Shown here in pieces: positions 25,659 through 33,893 of a stretch of DNA of 64,000 nucleotides. Source of the stretch: Bog-756 sp963718405 (GTDB taxonomy: Bacteria > Actinomycetota > Acidimicrobiia > Acidimicrobiales > RAAP-2). The stretch is from the NCBI GenBank assembly GCA_963718405.1, contig CAVQYZ010000002.1, positions 124,001-188,000 on the forward strand. The letters run 5' to 3'. The stretch's first letter is position 1. Each line of letters starts with the position of its first letter. Below the pieces are notes generated by a model, which was not told the DNA's origin, ran no database searches, and saw only the letters and a list, made by a program, of their open reading frames with translations. The position numbers were made by a program, and so were the translations under genes.

Positions 25659-27092
25659 TCAGCCGGTAGGACCGGCCGGCGAGCGACCCGGCGAGCCATC
25701 CGACGAGCGACCACCCGGCGAGCCGGCCGGCGAGCGACCCGGCGAGCCATCCGACGAGCGGTCCGCCAACTGATCCACCAGCCCGTCAGCCGAGCGATCC
25801 GCCACCCCATCCGCCAGCCGATTGGCCCGGCGATCGGCCAGACCGGCCAATAGCCGCTCTCGCAGAGGCCCGGGCTGGGCGGCGTCGATCACCGTCCAGG
25901 CCATCGATACCGCACCGTCACGGACCGCGGCGTCCGCCGACGGGGTGATGCAGGCCGCGGCGAACTCGGGCTGGTGGTTGACCGAGCCGGCGGCATCGAT
26001 GCCCACCAGGGGGTGGATGGTCGGAACCTGCAACGACACGTTGGCCATGTCGGTGGAGAAGGTGGGGCGGGGGGCGTCGGCATCGTCCAGCTCGAAGGTC
26101 CGGCCCAAGGTCTCGGCGTTCCGGCGGTACTCGGCCAGCAGCCCCAGGTCGCTCTCCATGTGGGAGTACACCGGGGCCAACGACTGCACCGAGAAGCCAG
26201 CTCCCGTCGCCAACGCCCCGGCCTCGAAGCACGCCATGACCCGCGGCTCGAGCAGCTCCAGGCCGGCCAGGGTGGTCGAGCGGCACATGAACCGGCCCCG
26301 CACCGAGGACGGGATGATGTTGGCGGCCTCGCCGCCGTCGGTCACGATGCCGTGCACCTGGTCGCCGGGGCGGAACTGCTGGCGCAGCAGGCCCAGGGCC
26401 ACCTGGGACAGGGCCATGGCGTCGCCGGCGTTGATGCCCTCCCACGGAGCGGCCGAGGCGTGGGCGCTCTTGCCGGTGAAGGTCACGTCGAAGTGGGACA
26501 CGGCCAGGCACGTGCCGGCCAGCCGGTCCTGCGGCCAGGGGTGGATCATCATGGCGGCGTGCACGTCGTCGAACACCCCGGCGTCCAGCATGGTGATCTT
26601 GCCGCCGCCGCCTTCCTCGGCCGGGGTGCCGAGGACCCGGACGGTGATGCCCATCTGGTCGGCCAGGGACGCCAGTCCCAACCCGGCGCCCACTGCCGAG
26701 GCGGCGATGATGTTGTGGCCGCAGGCATGGCCCACTCCGGGCAGAGCGTCGTACTCCGCACACACCGCCACCACCAGCGGGCCCGAGCCGTACTCGGCGC
26801 TGAAGGCGGTGGGCATGCCGGCCACCTCCGAGGTCAGGTCGAAGCCCGCGGACGACAGGGCCTCCGATGTCCAGGCACAGGCCTGGTCCTCCTCGAAGGA
26901 GGTCTCGGGATGGTCGTGGATGGCGTGGCTGAGCGCCACCAACCCGGCCAGGCCGTCGTCGATGGTCTGGCGGGCGGCGTCCTTCAGCTCGGACGACCCG
27001 GACCCGGACGACCCGGACCCGGACGACCCGGACCCGGACGACCCGGACCCGGACGACCCGGACCCGGACGAACGCTCAGAAGGTGATGGCAC
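25659..27092 (-). CDS. M20-family amidohydrolase/peptidase with repeat-built termini
   Basis: 477 residues from a GTG at 27092, 14 bases past the carboxylase stop, so probably co-transcribed. The M20 domain (about residues 35-415) shows VVAVCAEYDALPGVGHACGHNIIAA (metal Asp and His), GTPAEEGGGGK (catalytic Glu-Glu), SAHASAAPWEG and STDMANVS. This resembles AbgB/carboxypeptidase-type amidohydrolases that hydrolyse N-acyl amino acids or aminobenzoyl-glutamate. The first 34 residues are a GSGSS repeat from a 15-bp array and the last 35 contain a 17-residue duplication; neither is part of the family. Confidence 0.87.
   Translation of the reverse strand: MPSPSERSSGSGSSGSGSSGSGSSGSGSSGSGSSELKDAARQTIDDGLAGLVALSHAIHDHPETSFEEDQACAWTSEALSSAGFDLTSEVAGMPTAFSAEYGSGPLVVAVCAEYDALPGVGHACGHNIIAASAVGAGLGLASLADQMGITVRVLGTPAEEGGGGKITMLDAGVFDDVHAAMMIHPWPQDRLAGTCLAVSHFDVTFTGKSAHASAAPWEGINAGDAMALSQVALGLLRQQFRPGDQVHGIVTDGGEAANIIPSSVRGRFMCRSTTLAGLELLEPRVMACFEAGALATGAGFSVQSLAPVYSHMESDLGLLAEYRRNAETLGRTFELDDADAPRPTFSTDMANVSLQVPTIHPLVGIDAAGSVNHQPEFAAACITPSADAAVRDGAVSMAWTVIDAAQPGPLRERLLAGLADRRANRLADGVADRSADGLVDQLADRSSDGSPGRSPAGSPGGRSSDGSPGRSPAGPTG
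25672..25760 (-). repeat. 38-bp direct repeat, period 51, at the amidohydrolase 3-prime end
   Basis: The 38-base stretch ccggccggcgag...gacgagcg is identical at 25672-25709 and 25723-25760. Period 51 keeps the frame and duplicates RSSDGSPGRSPAG in the protein tail. Confidence 0.9.
26991..27065 (-). repeat. 15-bp tandem array, five exact copies
   Basis: ggacgacccggaccc five times without change, encoding the GSGSS repeat at the start of the M20 protein. Confidence 0.95.
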
Positions 27093-27106
27093 CAGCGCCG
27101 AGCCCG

Positions 27107-28909
27107 CTACTCGATGACGGCGATGACGTCGCCGGGACCGACCGACTCGCCGGCGGCCACCCGGACCTCTTTGACCGTGCCGGCCTTCTCGGCGTTGACG
27201 TTGTTCTCCATCTTCATGGCCTCGAGGACGCAGACGGTCTGGCCCACCTCGACGGCGTCACCCACGGCCACCAGCACCTTGACGATGGTGCCCTGCATGG
27301 GGACGGCCACCGTGCCCGAGCCCGCGGCCCCCCCGGCGGCGGCCTTGGGGCGACCCGGAGCCGCCGCCCGACCCGAACCAGCACCACCGGCGCCGGCACC
27401 GCCACTGACCACCACGGCGTCCCCGAGGTCGGGGACCCACAGCTTCACCTGGTAGCGCCGTCCGTCCACTTCGGCGGTCACGTCCCGGAGCACCCGGGGC
27501 AAGGGGGTTTCCCCGTCGGCCGCCACGGGTGCGGGCGGAGCCGACCCGCCGGCCGAGATGCCACTCAGGTCCAGGGTCTGCTCCACCCAGTTGGTGGAGT
27601 GCTCACCGGCGATGAAGTCCGGATGGTCGAGGATGGCCACATCGGCCCCGAGAGTCGTGGCCACGCCCTCCACCACCGTCTCGTCGATGGCCCGGAGCAT
27701 CCGCCGGCGGGCGGCCTCACGGTTGTGGCCCCACACGATGAGCTTGGCCACCAGGTTGTCGTAGTACTGGCTGACCGTGTCGCCCGATTCGTAACCGGCG
27801 TCGAGCCGGACGCCGGGGCCACCGGGCGGGATGAGGCGGGTGATGGTGCCCGGGGAGGGGATGAAGGCCCCGCCGGCCGGGTCCTCGGCGTTGATCCGGA
27901 CCTCGATGGCGTGCCCGTCCCGCTTCACGTCGGCCTGGGTGAAGCCCAGGGGCTCGCCCGAGGCCACCCGTAGCTGCCACTCCACCAGGTCCAGGCCGGT
28001 GACCAGCTCGGTGACCGGGTGCTCCACCTGGAGGCGGGTGTTCATCTCCAAGAAAGAAGAACTCGCCGTCCTGGTAGAGGAACTCGACGGTGCCGGCGTT
28101 GACGTAGCCGCAGGCTTGGGCCACCTTGACCGAGGCCTCGCCCATGGCCTTGCGGACCGAGTCGGGGAAGTTGGGGGCCGGGCTCTCCTCCACCAACTTC
28201 TGGTGGCGGCGCTGGGCCGAGCAGTCCCGCTCGCCCAGCCACAGCATGTGGCCGTGGGTGTCGCCGATGATCTGCATCTCCACGTGGCGGGGCCAGGCCA
28301 GGTAACGCTCCACGTAGCACTCGTCCCGACCGAAGTACGAAGGCGGACTCGCGGCATGGCCGACTCCAGGGCCTCGGCGGCCTCGTCCGGTCCCTCCACC
28401 ACCTTCATGCCCCGGCCGCCACCGCCGTAGGCGGCCTTGATGGCCACCGGCCAGCCGAACTCGTTGCCGAAGGAGATGACCTCCTCGGGCGACTTGAGCA
28501 CCTCGGACCGGCCCGGGACGCCGGACACCCCGGCCCGCTCGGCGGCGTGACGCGAGCTGATCTTGTCCCCCATGACCTCGATGGCCTCGGGCGGCGGGCC
28601 GATGAAGGTCACCCCCCGGCTGGTGATGGCCCGGGCGAAGTCGGTGTTCTCGGAGAAGAAGCCGTAACCGGGGTGGACGGCGTCGGCCCCGCTCTCCTCG
28701 ATGGCGTGGAGGATGGCGTCGGTGTTCAGGTAGCTCTCGGCGGCGGTCTGGCCCCCGAGGGCGTAGGCCTCGTCGGCCAGTCGTACGTGGAGCGCGTCCC
28801 GGTCGAGGTCGGAGTAGACGGCCACCGTGGCCACCCCCAGCTCGCGGCAGGTCCGGATGACCCTGACGGCGATCTCCCCCCGGTTGGCGATGAGAACCTT
28901 CTTCAGCAC
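27107..28909 (-). CDS. Acyl-CoA carboxylase alpha chain (biotin carboxylase plus biotin carrier), two frameshifts
   Basis: About 600 residues from the GTG at 28909 (AAAGG upstream), the first codons reading LKKVLIANRGEIAVRVIR. Biotin carboxylase comes first: GYGFFSEN, AAYGGGGRGMKVV (ATP loop), EMNTRLQVEHPVTE (catalytic), then a linker and a biotinyl domain with EAMKMENNV, where Lys carries biotin. The frame breaks near 28340 and returns near 28050; the missing part (ECYVERYLAWPRHVEMQIIG, RRHQKLVEESPAPNFP) is intact in another frame. One break is an extra base in ttcttctttcttgg. It would carboxylate acetyl- or propionyl-CoA with a beta chain encoded elsewhere. Confidence 0.92.
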   Translation of the reverse strand: MLKKVLIANRGEIAVRVIRTCRELGVATVAVYSDLDRDALHVRLADEAYALGGQTAAESYLNTDAILHAIEESGADAVHPGYGFFSENTDFARAITSRGVTFIGPPPEAIEVMGDKISSRHAAERAGVSGVPGRSEVLKSPEEVISFGNEFGWPVAIKAAYGGGGRGMKVVEGPDEAAEALESAMPRVRLRTSVGTSATWSVTWPGPATWRCRSSATPTATCCGWASGTARPSAATRSWWRRARPPTSPTRSARPWARPRSRWPKPAATSTPAPSSSSTRTASSSFLEMNTRLQVEHPVTELVTGLDLVEWQLRVASGEPLGFTQADVKRDGHAIEVRINAEDPAGGAFIPSPGTITRLIPPGGPGVRLDAGYESGDTVSQYYDNLVAKLIVWGHNREAARRRMLRAIDETVVEGVATTLGADVAILDHPDFIAGEHSTNWVEQTLDLSGISAGGSAPPAPVAADGETPLPRVLRDVTAEVDGRRYQVKLWVPDLGDAVVVSGGAGAGGAGSGRAAAPGRPKAAAGGAAGSGTVAVPMQGTIVKVLVAVGDAVEVGQTVCVLEAMKMENNVNAEKAGTVKEVRVAAGESVGPGDVIAVIE

Positions 28910-28925
28910 GCTGCGCCTTTCCAAT

Positions 28926-28969
28926 CGGACGACATTCGGACGGCATTCTGACGACATTCGGACGGCAGC
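28926..28969. repeat. 22-bp direct repeat just upstream of the carboxylase start
   Basis: cggacgacattcggacggcatt (28926-28947) and ctgacgacattcggacggcagc (28948-28969), 18 of 22 bases alike, 16 bases from the GTG start. Confidence 0.8.
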
Positions 28970-29059
28970 CGGGCGATACTCACCCGGCATTGGCCCGACG
29001 GTCGGACAACATGAGGCGCGACAGTGCGCCTCGGGGTCCTACAACACTGTCACGGCCCG

Positions 29060-29065
29060 TAGGGT
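29060..29065 (+). promoter_or_regulatory. Candidate -10 element, leaderless birA
   Basis: TAGGGT, seven bases before the ATG at 29073. Confidence 0.5.
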
Positions 29066-29072
29066 ATGTGCC

Positions 29073-29978
29073 ATGTCGGCCACCCGGTTCACCGACATCC
29101 GGCGGTTCGACTCCATCGACTCGACCAACCGGTACCTGCTCGGGGAAGCCCGCCTCGGGGCCCCCGAGGGCGTGGTGGCGGTGGCCGAGTACCAGTCCGC
29201 CGGCCGGGGGAGGCTGGGCCGGCAGTGGCAGGCCCCGGCCGGATCCAACCTGTTGGTCTCGGTGCTGCTTCGCCCCGACCTCCCGGCCGACCACCGCCAC
29301 CTGGCCAGCGCGGTGGTGGCCCTGGCCGCCGCCGACGGCGTCAAGGCCACCTGCGGGCTGGTGGTGGGGATCAAGTGGCCCAACGACCTCCTGGCTGCGG
29401 ACGGCCGCAAAGTGGCCGGGGTCCTGGCCGAAGCCGACCTGTCCCTTCCGGGGGGGACGCCGGGCTCCGCCGGGGCCCCCGGCGCCGGGCCTGCCGCCGC
29501 CGCACCCGCCCCGAGCGCCGCCAACCCACCTTCGCCGACCGCCGGCCACCTCGCCGCCCCCGCACCGTCAGCCGCCGCCGGCCACCTCGCCGCCCCCATC
29601 GTGGTGGGGATCGGCCTCAACGTCGACTGGCCCCGGTCGGACGACGACCTGGCCCCGGAGCTGGCCGGTTCAGCCACGTCGCTGTGGCAGGAGGTGGGAC
29701 GGTCGGTGGACCGGTCCGAGCTGCTCGATGCACTGCTCGAGGCCCTCGAGCCCCGGGTGGCTGATTTGGCGGAGCAGGCCGGACGGGCCCGGCAGGCGGC
29801 CGACTTCCGGGCCCGCTGCACCACGCTGGGCCACCCGGTCCGGGTGGAGCTGGCCGACGGGAGCTTCGAGGGAGTGGCCACCGACGTGACGGGCCAGGGC
29901 CACCTGGTGGTCGAGACGGACGGCACCCCCCGCACGGTGGTCTCGGGCGACGTGGTCCACCTACGCACCACCGGCTGA
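29073..29978 (+). CDS. birA: Biotin--[acetyl-CoA-carboxylase] ligase
   Basis: 301 residues from the ATG at 29073; the frame is open upstream through the divergent promoter. Catalytic features: FDSIDSTNRYLLGEA, AEYQSAGRGRLGRQWQAP (GRGRxGR biotinyl-AMP loop), GIKWPNDLLAADGRKVAGVLAE and VVGIGLNVDWP, then a C-terminal SH3-like domain (HPVRVELADGSFEGVATDVT). The N-terminal DNA-binding domain of E. coli BirA is absent, so it is a ligase only. A 45-residue Ala/Pro loop with two GHLAAP copies interrupts the fold between the KVAGVL strand and the GIGLNV strand. It faces the biotin carrier gene, its likely substrate. Confidence 0.93.
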   Translation: MSATRFTDIRRFDSIDSTNRYLLGEARLGAPEGVVAVAEYQSAGRGRLGRQWQAPAGSNLLVSVLLRPDLPADHRHLASAVVALAAADGVKATCGLVVGIKWPNDLLAADGRKVAGVLAEADLSLPGGTPGSAGAPGAGPAAAAPAPSAANPPSPTAGHLAAPAPSAAAGHLAAPIVVGIGLNVDWPRSDDDLAPELAGSATSLWQEVGRSVDRSELLDALLEALEPRVADLAEQAGRARQAADFRARCTTLGHPVRVELADGSFEGVATDVTGQGHLVVETDGTPRTVVSGDVVHLRTTG

Positions 29979-30022
29979 CCACCGGCTGACCACCGGCTGA
30001 CCACCGGATGACCGCCGGATGA
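29968..30022 (+). repeat. 11-bp tandem array over the birA stop codon
   Basis: Five copies of ccaccggctga (the last two read ccaccggatga and ccgccggatga). The first copy ends with the birA TGA at 29976-29978. Because 11 is not a multiple of three, the repeated TGA falls in all three frames. Confidence 0.95.
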
Positions 30023-30056
30023 CCGCCGCCGTAACAGTCGTCGCACCTGCTCCGAG

Positions 30057-30062
30057 TATCAT
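30057..30062 (+). promoter_or_regulatory. Candidate -10 element for the sugar-nucleotide operon
   Basis: TATCAT, six bases before the GTG at 30069 and nine before the ATG at 30072. Confidence 0.45.
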
Positions 30063-30071
30063 CCGCCGGTG

Positions 30072-31097
30072 ATGCGACTACTCGTCACCGGAGCCGCCGG
30101 CTTCATCGGCTCGAACTTCGTCCGGTACTGGGTCCAACACCACCCCGAGGACGACGTGGTGGCCTACGACGTCCTGACCTACGCCGGCAACCGGCCCAAC
30201 CTGGACGACGTCGAGGATCGGATCACCTTCGTCCAGGGTGATATCGGAGATCTCGAATTCGTGTCGAAGACCCTGGCCGAGCACCAGACCGATGTCGTGG
30301 TCAACTTCGCCGCCGAGTCCCACAACAGCCTGGCCATCCTGGATCCGGGCCTGTTCTTCCGGACCAACGTGCTGGGCACCCAGACCCTGGCCGAGGCGGC
30401 CCGCCGGCACGGGGTGTCCCGCTTCCACCACATCTCGACCTGCGAGGTCTACGGCGACCTGCCCCTGGACTCGGACGAGAAGTTCACCGAGGAGACCCCC
30501 TACCGGCCGCAGACCCCGTACAACGCCTCCAAAGCCGGGGCCGACCATGCGGTGCGGGCCTACGAGAAGACCTTCGGCCTCCAGGCCACCATCACCAACT
30601 GCTGCAACAACTACGGCCCGTACCAGTTCCCCGAGAAGGTAATCCCCCTCTTCACGGCCAAGGCCCTGGATGATCAGCCCTTACCGCTGTACGCCTCCAC
30701 CCAGAACCGGCGGGAGTGGTTGCACGTCGTGGACCACTGCCGGGCCATCGAACTGGTGCTCCAGCACGGTCAGGTGGGCGAGACCTACAACGTGGGCAGC
30801 GGGGTCGAGGCCAGTATCGAGGAGATCGCCGACGCTGTTCTGGCGGCTACCGGACGGCCCCAGGCGCTGAAGGAGATCGTCCCGGACCGACCGAGTCACG
30901 ACCGGCGCTACCTGCTCGACTCGACCAAGATCCGCCGGGAGCTGGGCTGGGAGCCGACCGTGCCGTTCGAGCAGGGCCTGGCCGAGACGGTCGGGTGGTA
31001 CGCGGCCAACCGGAGTTGGTGGGAGCCGTTGCGCGACCGGGCTCCGGTGATCGAAGGGTCGTGGTCGCCGTCCGGACCCGCTGACCCGGGTACGTGA
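30072..31097 (+). CDS. dTDP-glucose 4,6-dehydratase-like SDR
   Basis: 341 residues (a GTG at 30069 would add one). It has TGAAGFIGSNFVRYW for NAD, YNASKAGADH (Tyr150, Lys154) and the RmlB-type CNNYGPYQFPEKVIPLF. Two positions differ from the RmlB norm: the Asp of STDEVYG is Cys124 in STCEVYGD, and the ESHVDRSI motif reads ESHNSLAI. In RmlB that Asp protonates the leaving hydroxyl, so the exact reaction is open; this may be a subgroup feature I cannot check. Next in the operon is the RmlD-like gene, whose GTG overlaps the TGA here by GTGA, which supports a dTDP-deoxysugar role. Confidence 0.85.
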   Translation: MRLLVTGAAGFIGSNFVRYWVQHHPEDDVVAYDVLTYAGNRPNLDDVEDRITFVQGDIGDLEFVSKTLAEHQTDVVVNFAAESHNSLAILDPGLFFRTNVLGTQTLAEAARRHGVSRFHHISTCEVYGDLPLDSDEKFTEETPYRPQTPYNASKAGADHAVRAYEKTFGLQATITNCCNNYGPYQFPEKVIPLFTAKALDDQPLPLYASTQNRREWLHVVDHCRAIELVLQHGQVGETYNVGSGVEASIEEIADAVLAATGRPQALKEIVPDRPSHDRRYLLDSTKIRRELGWEPTVPFEQGLAETVGWYAANRSWWEPLRDRAPVIEGSWSPSGPADPGT

Positions 31098-32119
31098 GCG
31101 CACCCCTCCGGGTCCTGGTCACGGGAGGCCGGGGCCAGCTGGGTCGGGACCTGGCCGATGTACTGGCCGGCTCGATCCCTGACGGCGGCATCGGCCAAGT
31201 TGTCGGCCAAGGCATCGACGGCGGCGCGCAGGGCGGGCCCGGCGGCGGAGGGCCGGACGGTCCTCCCGGAGCCGGGGCACCCGGGGACCTGGCCATCCTG
31301 CCCACCCTGGCCAAAGGGGCCATCGACGTCCTGTCCACCACCAGCGACACCATGAACGTGGTCGACCGGACGGTGGTCGGCGAGGTGGTCGGGGCCTTCC
31401 GGCCGGACATCGTGATCCACGCCGGGGCCTACACGGCCGTCGACGCCTGTGAGGCCGACGCCGACACCGCCTTCGCCGTCAACGCCATCGGGACCCGCAA
31501 CGTGGCCGAGGCCGCCGTCGGTGTGGGGGCCCACCTGGTCTACCTCTCGACCGACTACGTGTTCGACGGGACCCTCGACCGTCCCTATGTCGAGTGGGAC
31601 CAGCCCAACCCCCGCTCGGTCTACGGCCTGAGCAAGCTGGGGGGCGAGCACGAGGCGCGGGCGGTGGCCGGCCCGTCGGCCGCAGTGGTCCGTACGGCGT
31701 GGGTGAGCGGGGCGCACGGGGCCAACATGGTCAAGACGGTGCTCCGCCTGGCCGCGGCCAGCCCCGACGGCCCGCTCCGGTTCGTCGACGACCAGTACGG
31801 CAGCCCGACCTTCACCGCCGATCTGGCCCGGGCTGTGGTCCGCCTGGCCCTCGACCGCCGCCCCGGCACCTTCCACGTCACCAACCAGGGCGAGACCACC
31901 TGGTTCGGCTTCGCCCGGGCCACCCTGGCCGTCGCCGGCCTCGACCCGGAGCGGGTGCTGCCCATCGCCACCTCGGAGCTCGATCCACCCCGCCCGGCCC
32001 CCAGGCCGGCCAACTCGAGGCTCGACAATGCGGCCCTACGACTTTCGGGCCTCCCGCTGCTCCCCCCCTGGACGGACTCCTTGGCCGGGCTGGTCGGGTT
32101 CCTGGCGCCGGCCTGCTGA
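31094..32119 (+). CDS. rmlD: dTDP-4-dehydrorhamnose reductase
   Basis: 341 residues, overlapping the previous stop by four bases. RmlD signatures: VLVTGGRGQLGRDLADVL (NADPH), HAGAYTAVDACEADADTAFAVNAIG, YLSTDYVFDG, YGLSKLGGE (Tyr and Lys), VVRTAWVSG. It catalyses the last step of dTDP-L-rhamnose formation. About 50 Gly/Pro-rich residues (after VLAGSIPDGG up to LAILPTLAKG) are inserted after the first helix and are not in the family; they look like a repeat expansion tolerated in a surface loop. RmlA and RmlC are not in the window. Confidence 0.92.
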   Translation: MSAPLRVLVTGGRGQLGRDLADVLAGSIPDGGIGQVVGQGIDGGAQGGPGGGGPDGPPGAGAPGDLAILPTLAKGAIDVLSTTSDTMNVVDRTVVGEVVGAFRPDIVIHAGAYTAVDACEADADTAFAVNAIGTRNVAEAAVGVGAHLVYLSTDYVFDGTLDRPYVEWDQPNPRSVYGLSKLGGEHEARAVAGPSAAVVRTAWVSGAHGANMVKTVLRLAAASPDGPLRFVDDQYGSPTFTADLARAVVRLALDRRPGTFHVTNQGETTWFGFARATLAVAGLDPERVLPIATSELDPPRPAPRPANSRLDNAALRLSGLPLLPPWTDSLAGLVGFLAPAC

Positions 32120-32411
32120 CCGGGGGCCGGGCCACCGGGGGGGCCGGGCGACCGGGACCGGCCGACGGGGGGCCGGGCCGACCGGGGGCCGGGCCGACCG
32201 GGTGGCCAGGACCGCCGGCTCCGGGGAGACCGGCGGTGGGAAGCCGAACCAAGGGCAACACCGAAGCGCATCGATCGAAACAACACCAAAGAGCACAGAG
32301 GTGCTTCAGAATGGCCGAGAATGAGCCGAGATGGGTAAGGGCTGCCAGCAGCCGGCGATGGTCGGTGCCCGCTGACAGCACACATCCGACCGAAATGACA
32401 GGTGCCGAGTG
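32120..32411. other. 292-base gap: G-rich repeat, then an AT-richer promoter-like stretch
   Basis: 32121-32215 is an irregular array around gggccgggccgaccg starting at the rmlD stop. From about 32255 the composition drops in GC (cgaaacaacaccaaagagcac), the kind of change seen at promoters here; no gene and no clear -10 at the next start. Confidence 0.5.
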
Positions 32412-33893
32412 ATGTCGTGGAATATGTGGGCATTGGGGGGATCGGCCGGGGCCGGGCCCCGGGATGGGTCGGAATCGGGGTCCGGTCCGGCCGGCGGCTC
32501 CCAGTTCGCCACTGCCGGGGCGGCCGCCCGGGGCCTGCCGCACGGCCGGGACCGCACGGTGGCCGTCATCGGCGTGGGCTACGTGGGGCTGCCCACGGCG
32601 GCGACGCTGGCCCATCTGGGCCATCGGGTGACCTGCGGCGATGCTGATCCGGCCAAGGTGGCCATGCTGGCCCGGGGCCAGGTCCCCATCGTGGAGGAGC
32701 ACCTCGAGGAGCTGGTGCGCGAGGGCCAGGCCGCTGGGCGGCTCCGGTTCGTGGTCGGGGCCACCGAGGCGGTGCAGGGCGCCGAGTTCGTCTTCCTCTG
32801 CGTGCCCACCCCGCAGGGGGAGGACGGCTCCGCCGACCTGAGCTTCGTCGAGGCGGTGGCCGAGGAGATCGCCCCCCACCTGTTGCCCGGCACCATCATC
32901 GTCAACAAGTCGACCGTGCCGGTGGGCTCGACCCTGGTGGTCGAGCGGGTCCTGGGCCGGCCCGACGTCACCGTGGTCTCCAATCCGGAGTTCCTCCGCG
33001 AGGGCACCGCGGTCCCGGACAGCCTGCACCCCGAGCGCATCGTGGTGGGCGCTGACGACCAGGGGGCGGCGGCCCGGGTGGGCGAGCTGTTCTCCGGCAC
33101 CCACGCCCCGTTGTTGATCACCGACGCCGCCACCGCCGAGACCATCAAGTACGCCTCCAACGCCTTTCTGGCCACCAAGTTGAGCTTCATCAACGCCGTA
33201 GCCGGTCTGTGCGAAGCGGTCGGCGCCGACGTGCGGGATGTCATCCTGGGCCTCGGCTACGACCGTCGCATCGGGTTCGAGTACCTGCGCCCCGGGCCGG
33301 GCTGGGGCGGTAGCTGCCTGCCCAAGGACACCAGGGCCCTGGTCCACATCGCCGAGCAGGCCGGGTACGACTTCTCGTTCCTCCGGGGAGCTATCGCCAC
33401 CAATGACGAACAGTTCGTCCGGGTGGTGGACAAGGTCCGAGCGGCAGCCGGGGGCAAATTGGAAGGTACGGTGGTCGCCGCGTGGGGGCTCACATTCAAG
33501 GCCGGCACTGATGACCTGCGGAACTCGCCGGCCGTCGAAGTGGTACGGCGGTTGGTGGAAGAAGGAGCGATGGTGAGGGCATTCGACCCCACGGTGCCGG
33601 TGGCTGCGGGCCAGACCTCGACGCCCATCGACCTCTTCGAGCCCGCCGTCGCCGGTGACTCGGAATCAGGGCTGGAATCGGGCGTGGTGCGGGCCTACCC
33701 CGATGTCTACGCGGCGTGCGAGGGAGCAGCGGCCGCCGTGGTGCTGACCGAGTGGGACGAGTTCCGCTGGCTGGACTTCGCCAAGGTGCACTCCAACATG
33801 GCCACACCGGTGATCGTCGACGCCCGCAATCTCCTCGACCCGGCCCAGTTGCGCCGGATGGGCTTCGACTACACCGGCATCGGTCGCCGATGA
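32412..33893 (+). CDS. UDP-glucose 6-dehydrogenase
   Basis: 493 residues from the ATG at 32412, but the first 48 are Gly/Ala-rich and the family begins at VAVIGVGYVGLPTAATLAHLG, so a GTG at 32559 is possible. Further motifs: FLCVPTPQGEDGSADLS, STVPVGST, NPEFLREGTA, ATAETIKYASNAFLATKLSF and the catalytic PGPGWGGSCLPKDT with the thioester Cys. It oxidises UDP-glucose to UDP-glucuronate, which the next gene product would decarboxylate; the two reading frames overlap by ATGA, so they are translationally coupled. UDP-N-acetyl-mannosamine dehydrogenases are the main alternative. Confidence 0.9.
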   Translation: MSWNMWALGGSAGAGPRDGSESGSGPAGGSQFATAGAAARGLPHGRDRTVAVIGVGYVGLPTAATLAHLGHRVTCGDADPAKVAMLARGQVPIVEEHLEELVREGQAAGRLRFVVGATEAVQGAEFVFLCVPTPQGEDGSADLSFVEAVAEEIAPHLLPGTIIVNKSTVPVGSTLVVERVLGRPDVTVVSNPEFLREGTAVPDSLHPERIVVGADDQGAAARVGELFSGTHAPLLITDAATAETIKYASNAFLATKLSFINAVAGLCEAVGADVRDVILGLGYDRRIGFEYLRPGPGWGGSCLPKDTRALVHIAEQAGYDFSFLRGAIATNDEQFVRVVDKVRAAAGGKLEGTVVAAWGLTFKAGTDDLRNSPAVEVVRRLVEEGAMVRAFDPTVPVAAGQTSTPIDLFEPAVAGDSESGLESGVVRAYPDVYAACEGAAAAVVLTEWDEFRWLDFAKVHSNMATPVIVDARNLLDPAQLRRMGFDYTGIGRR

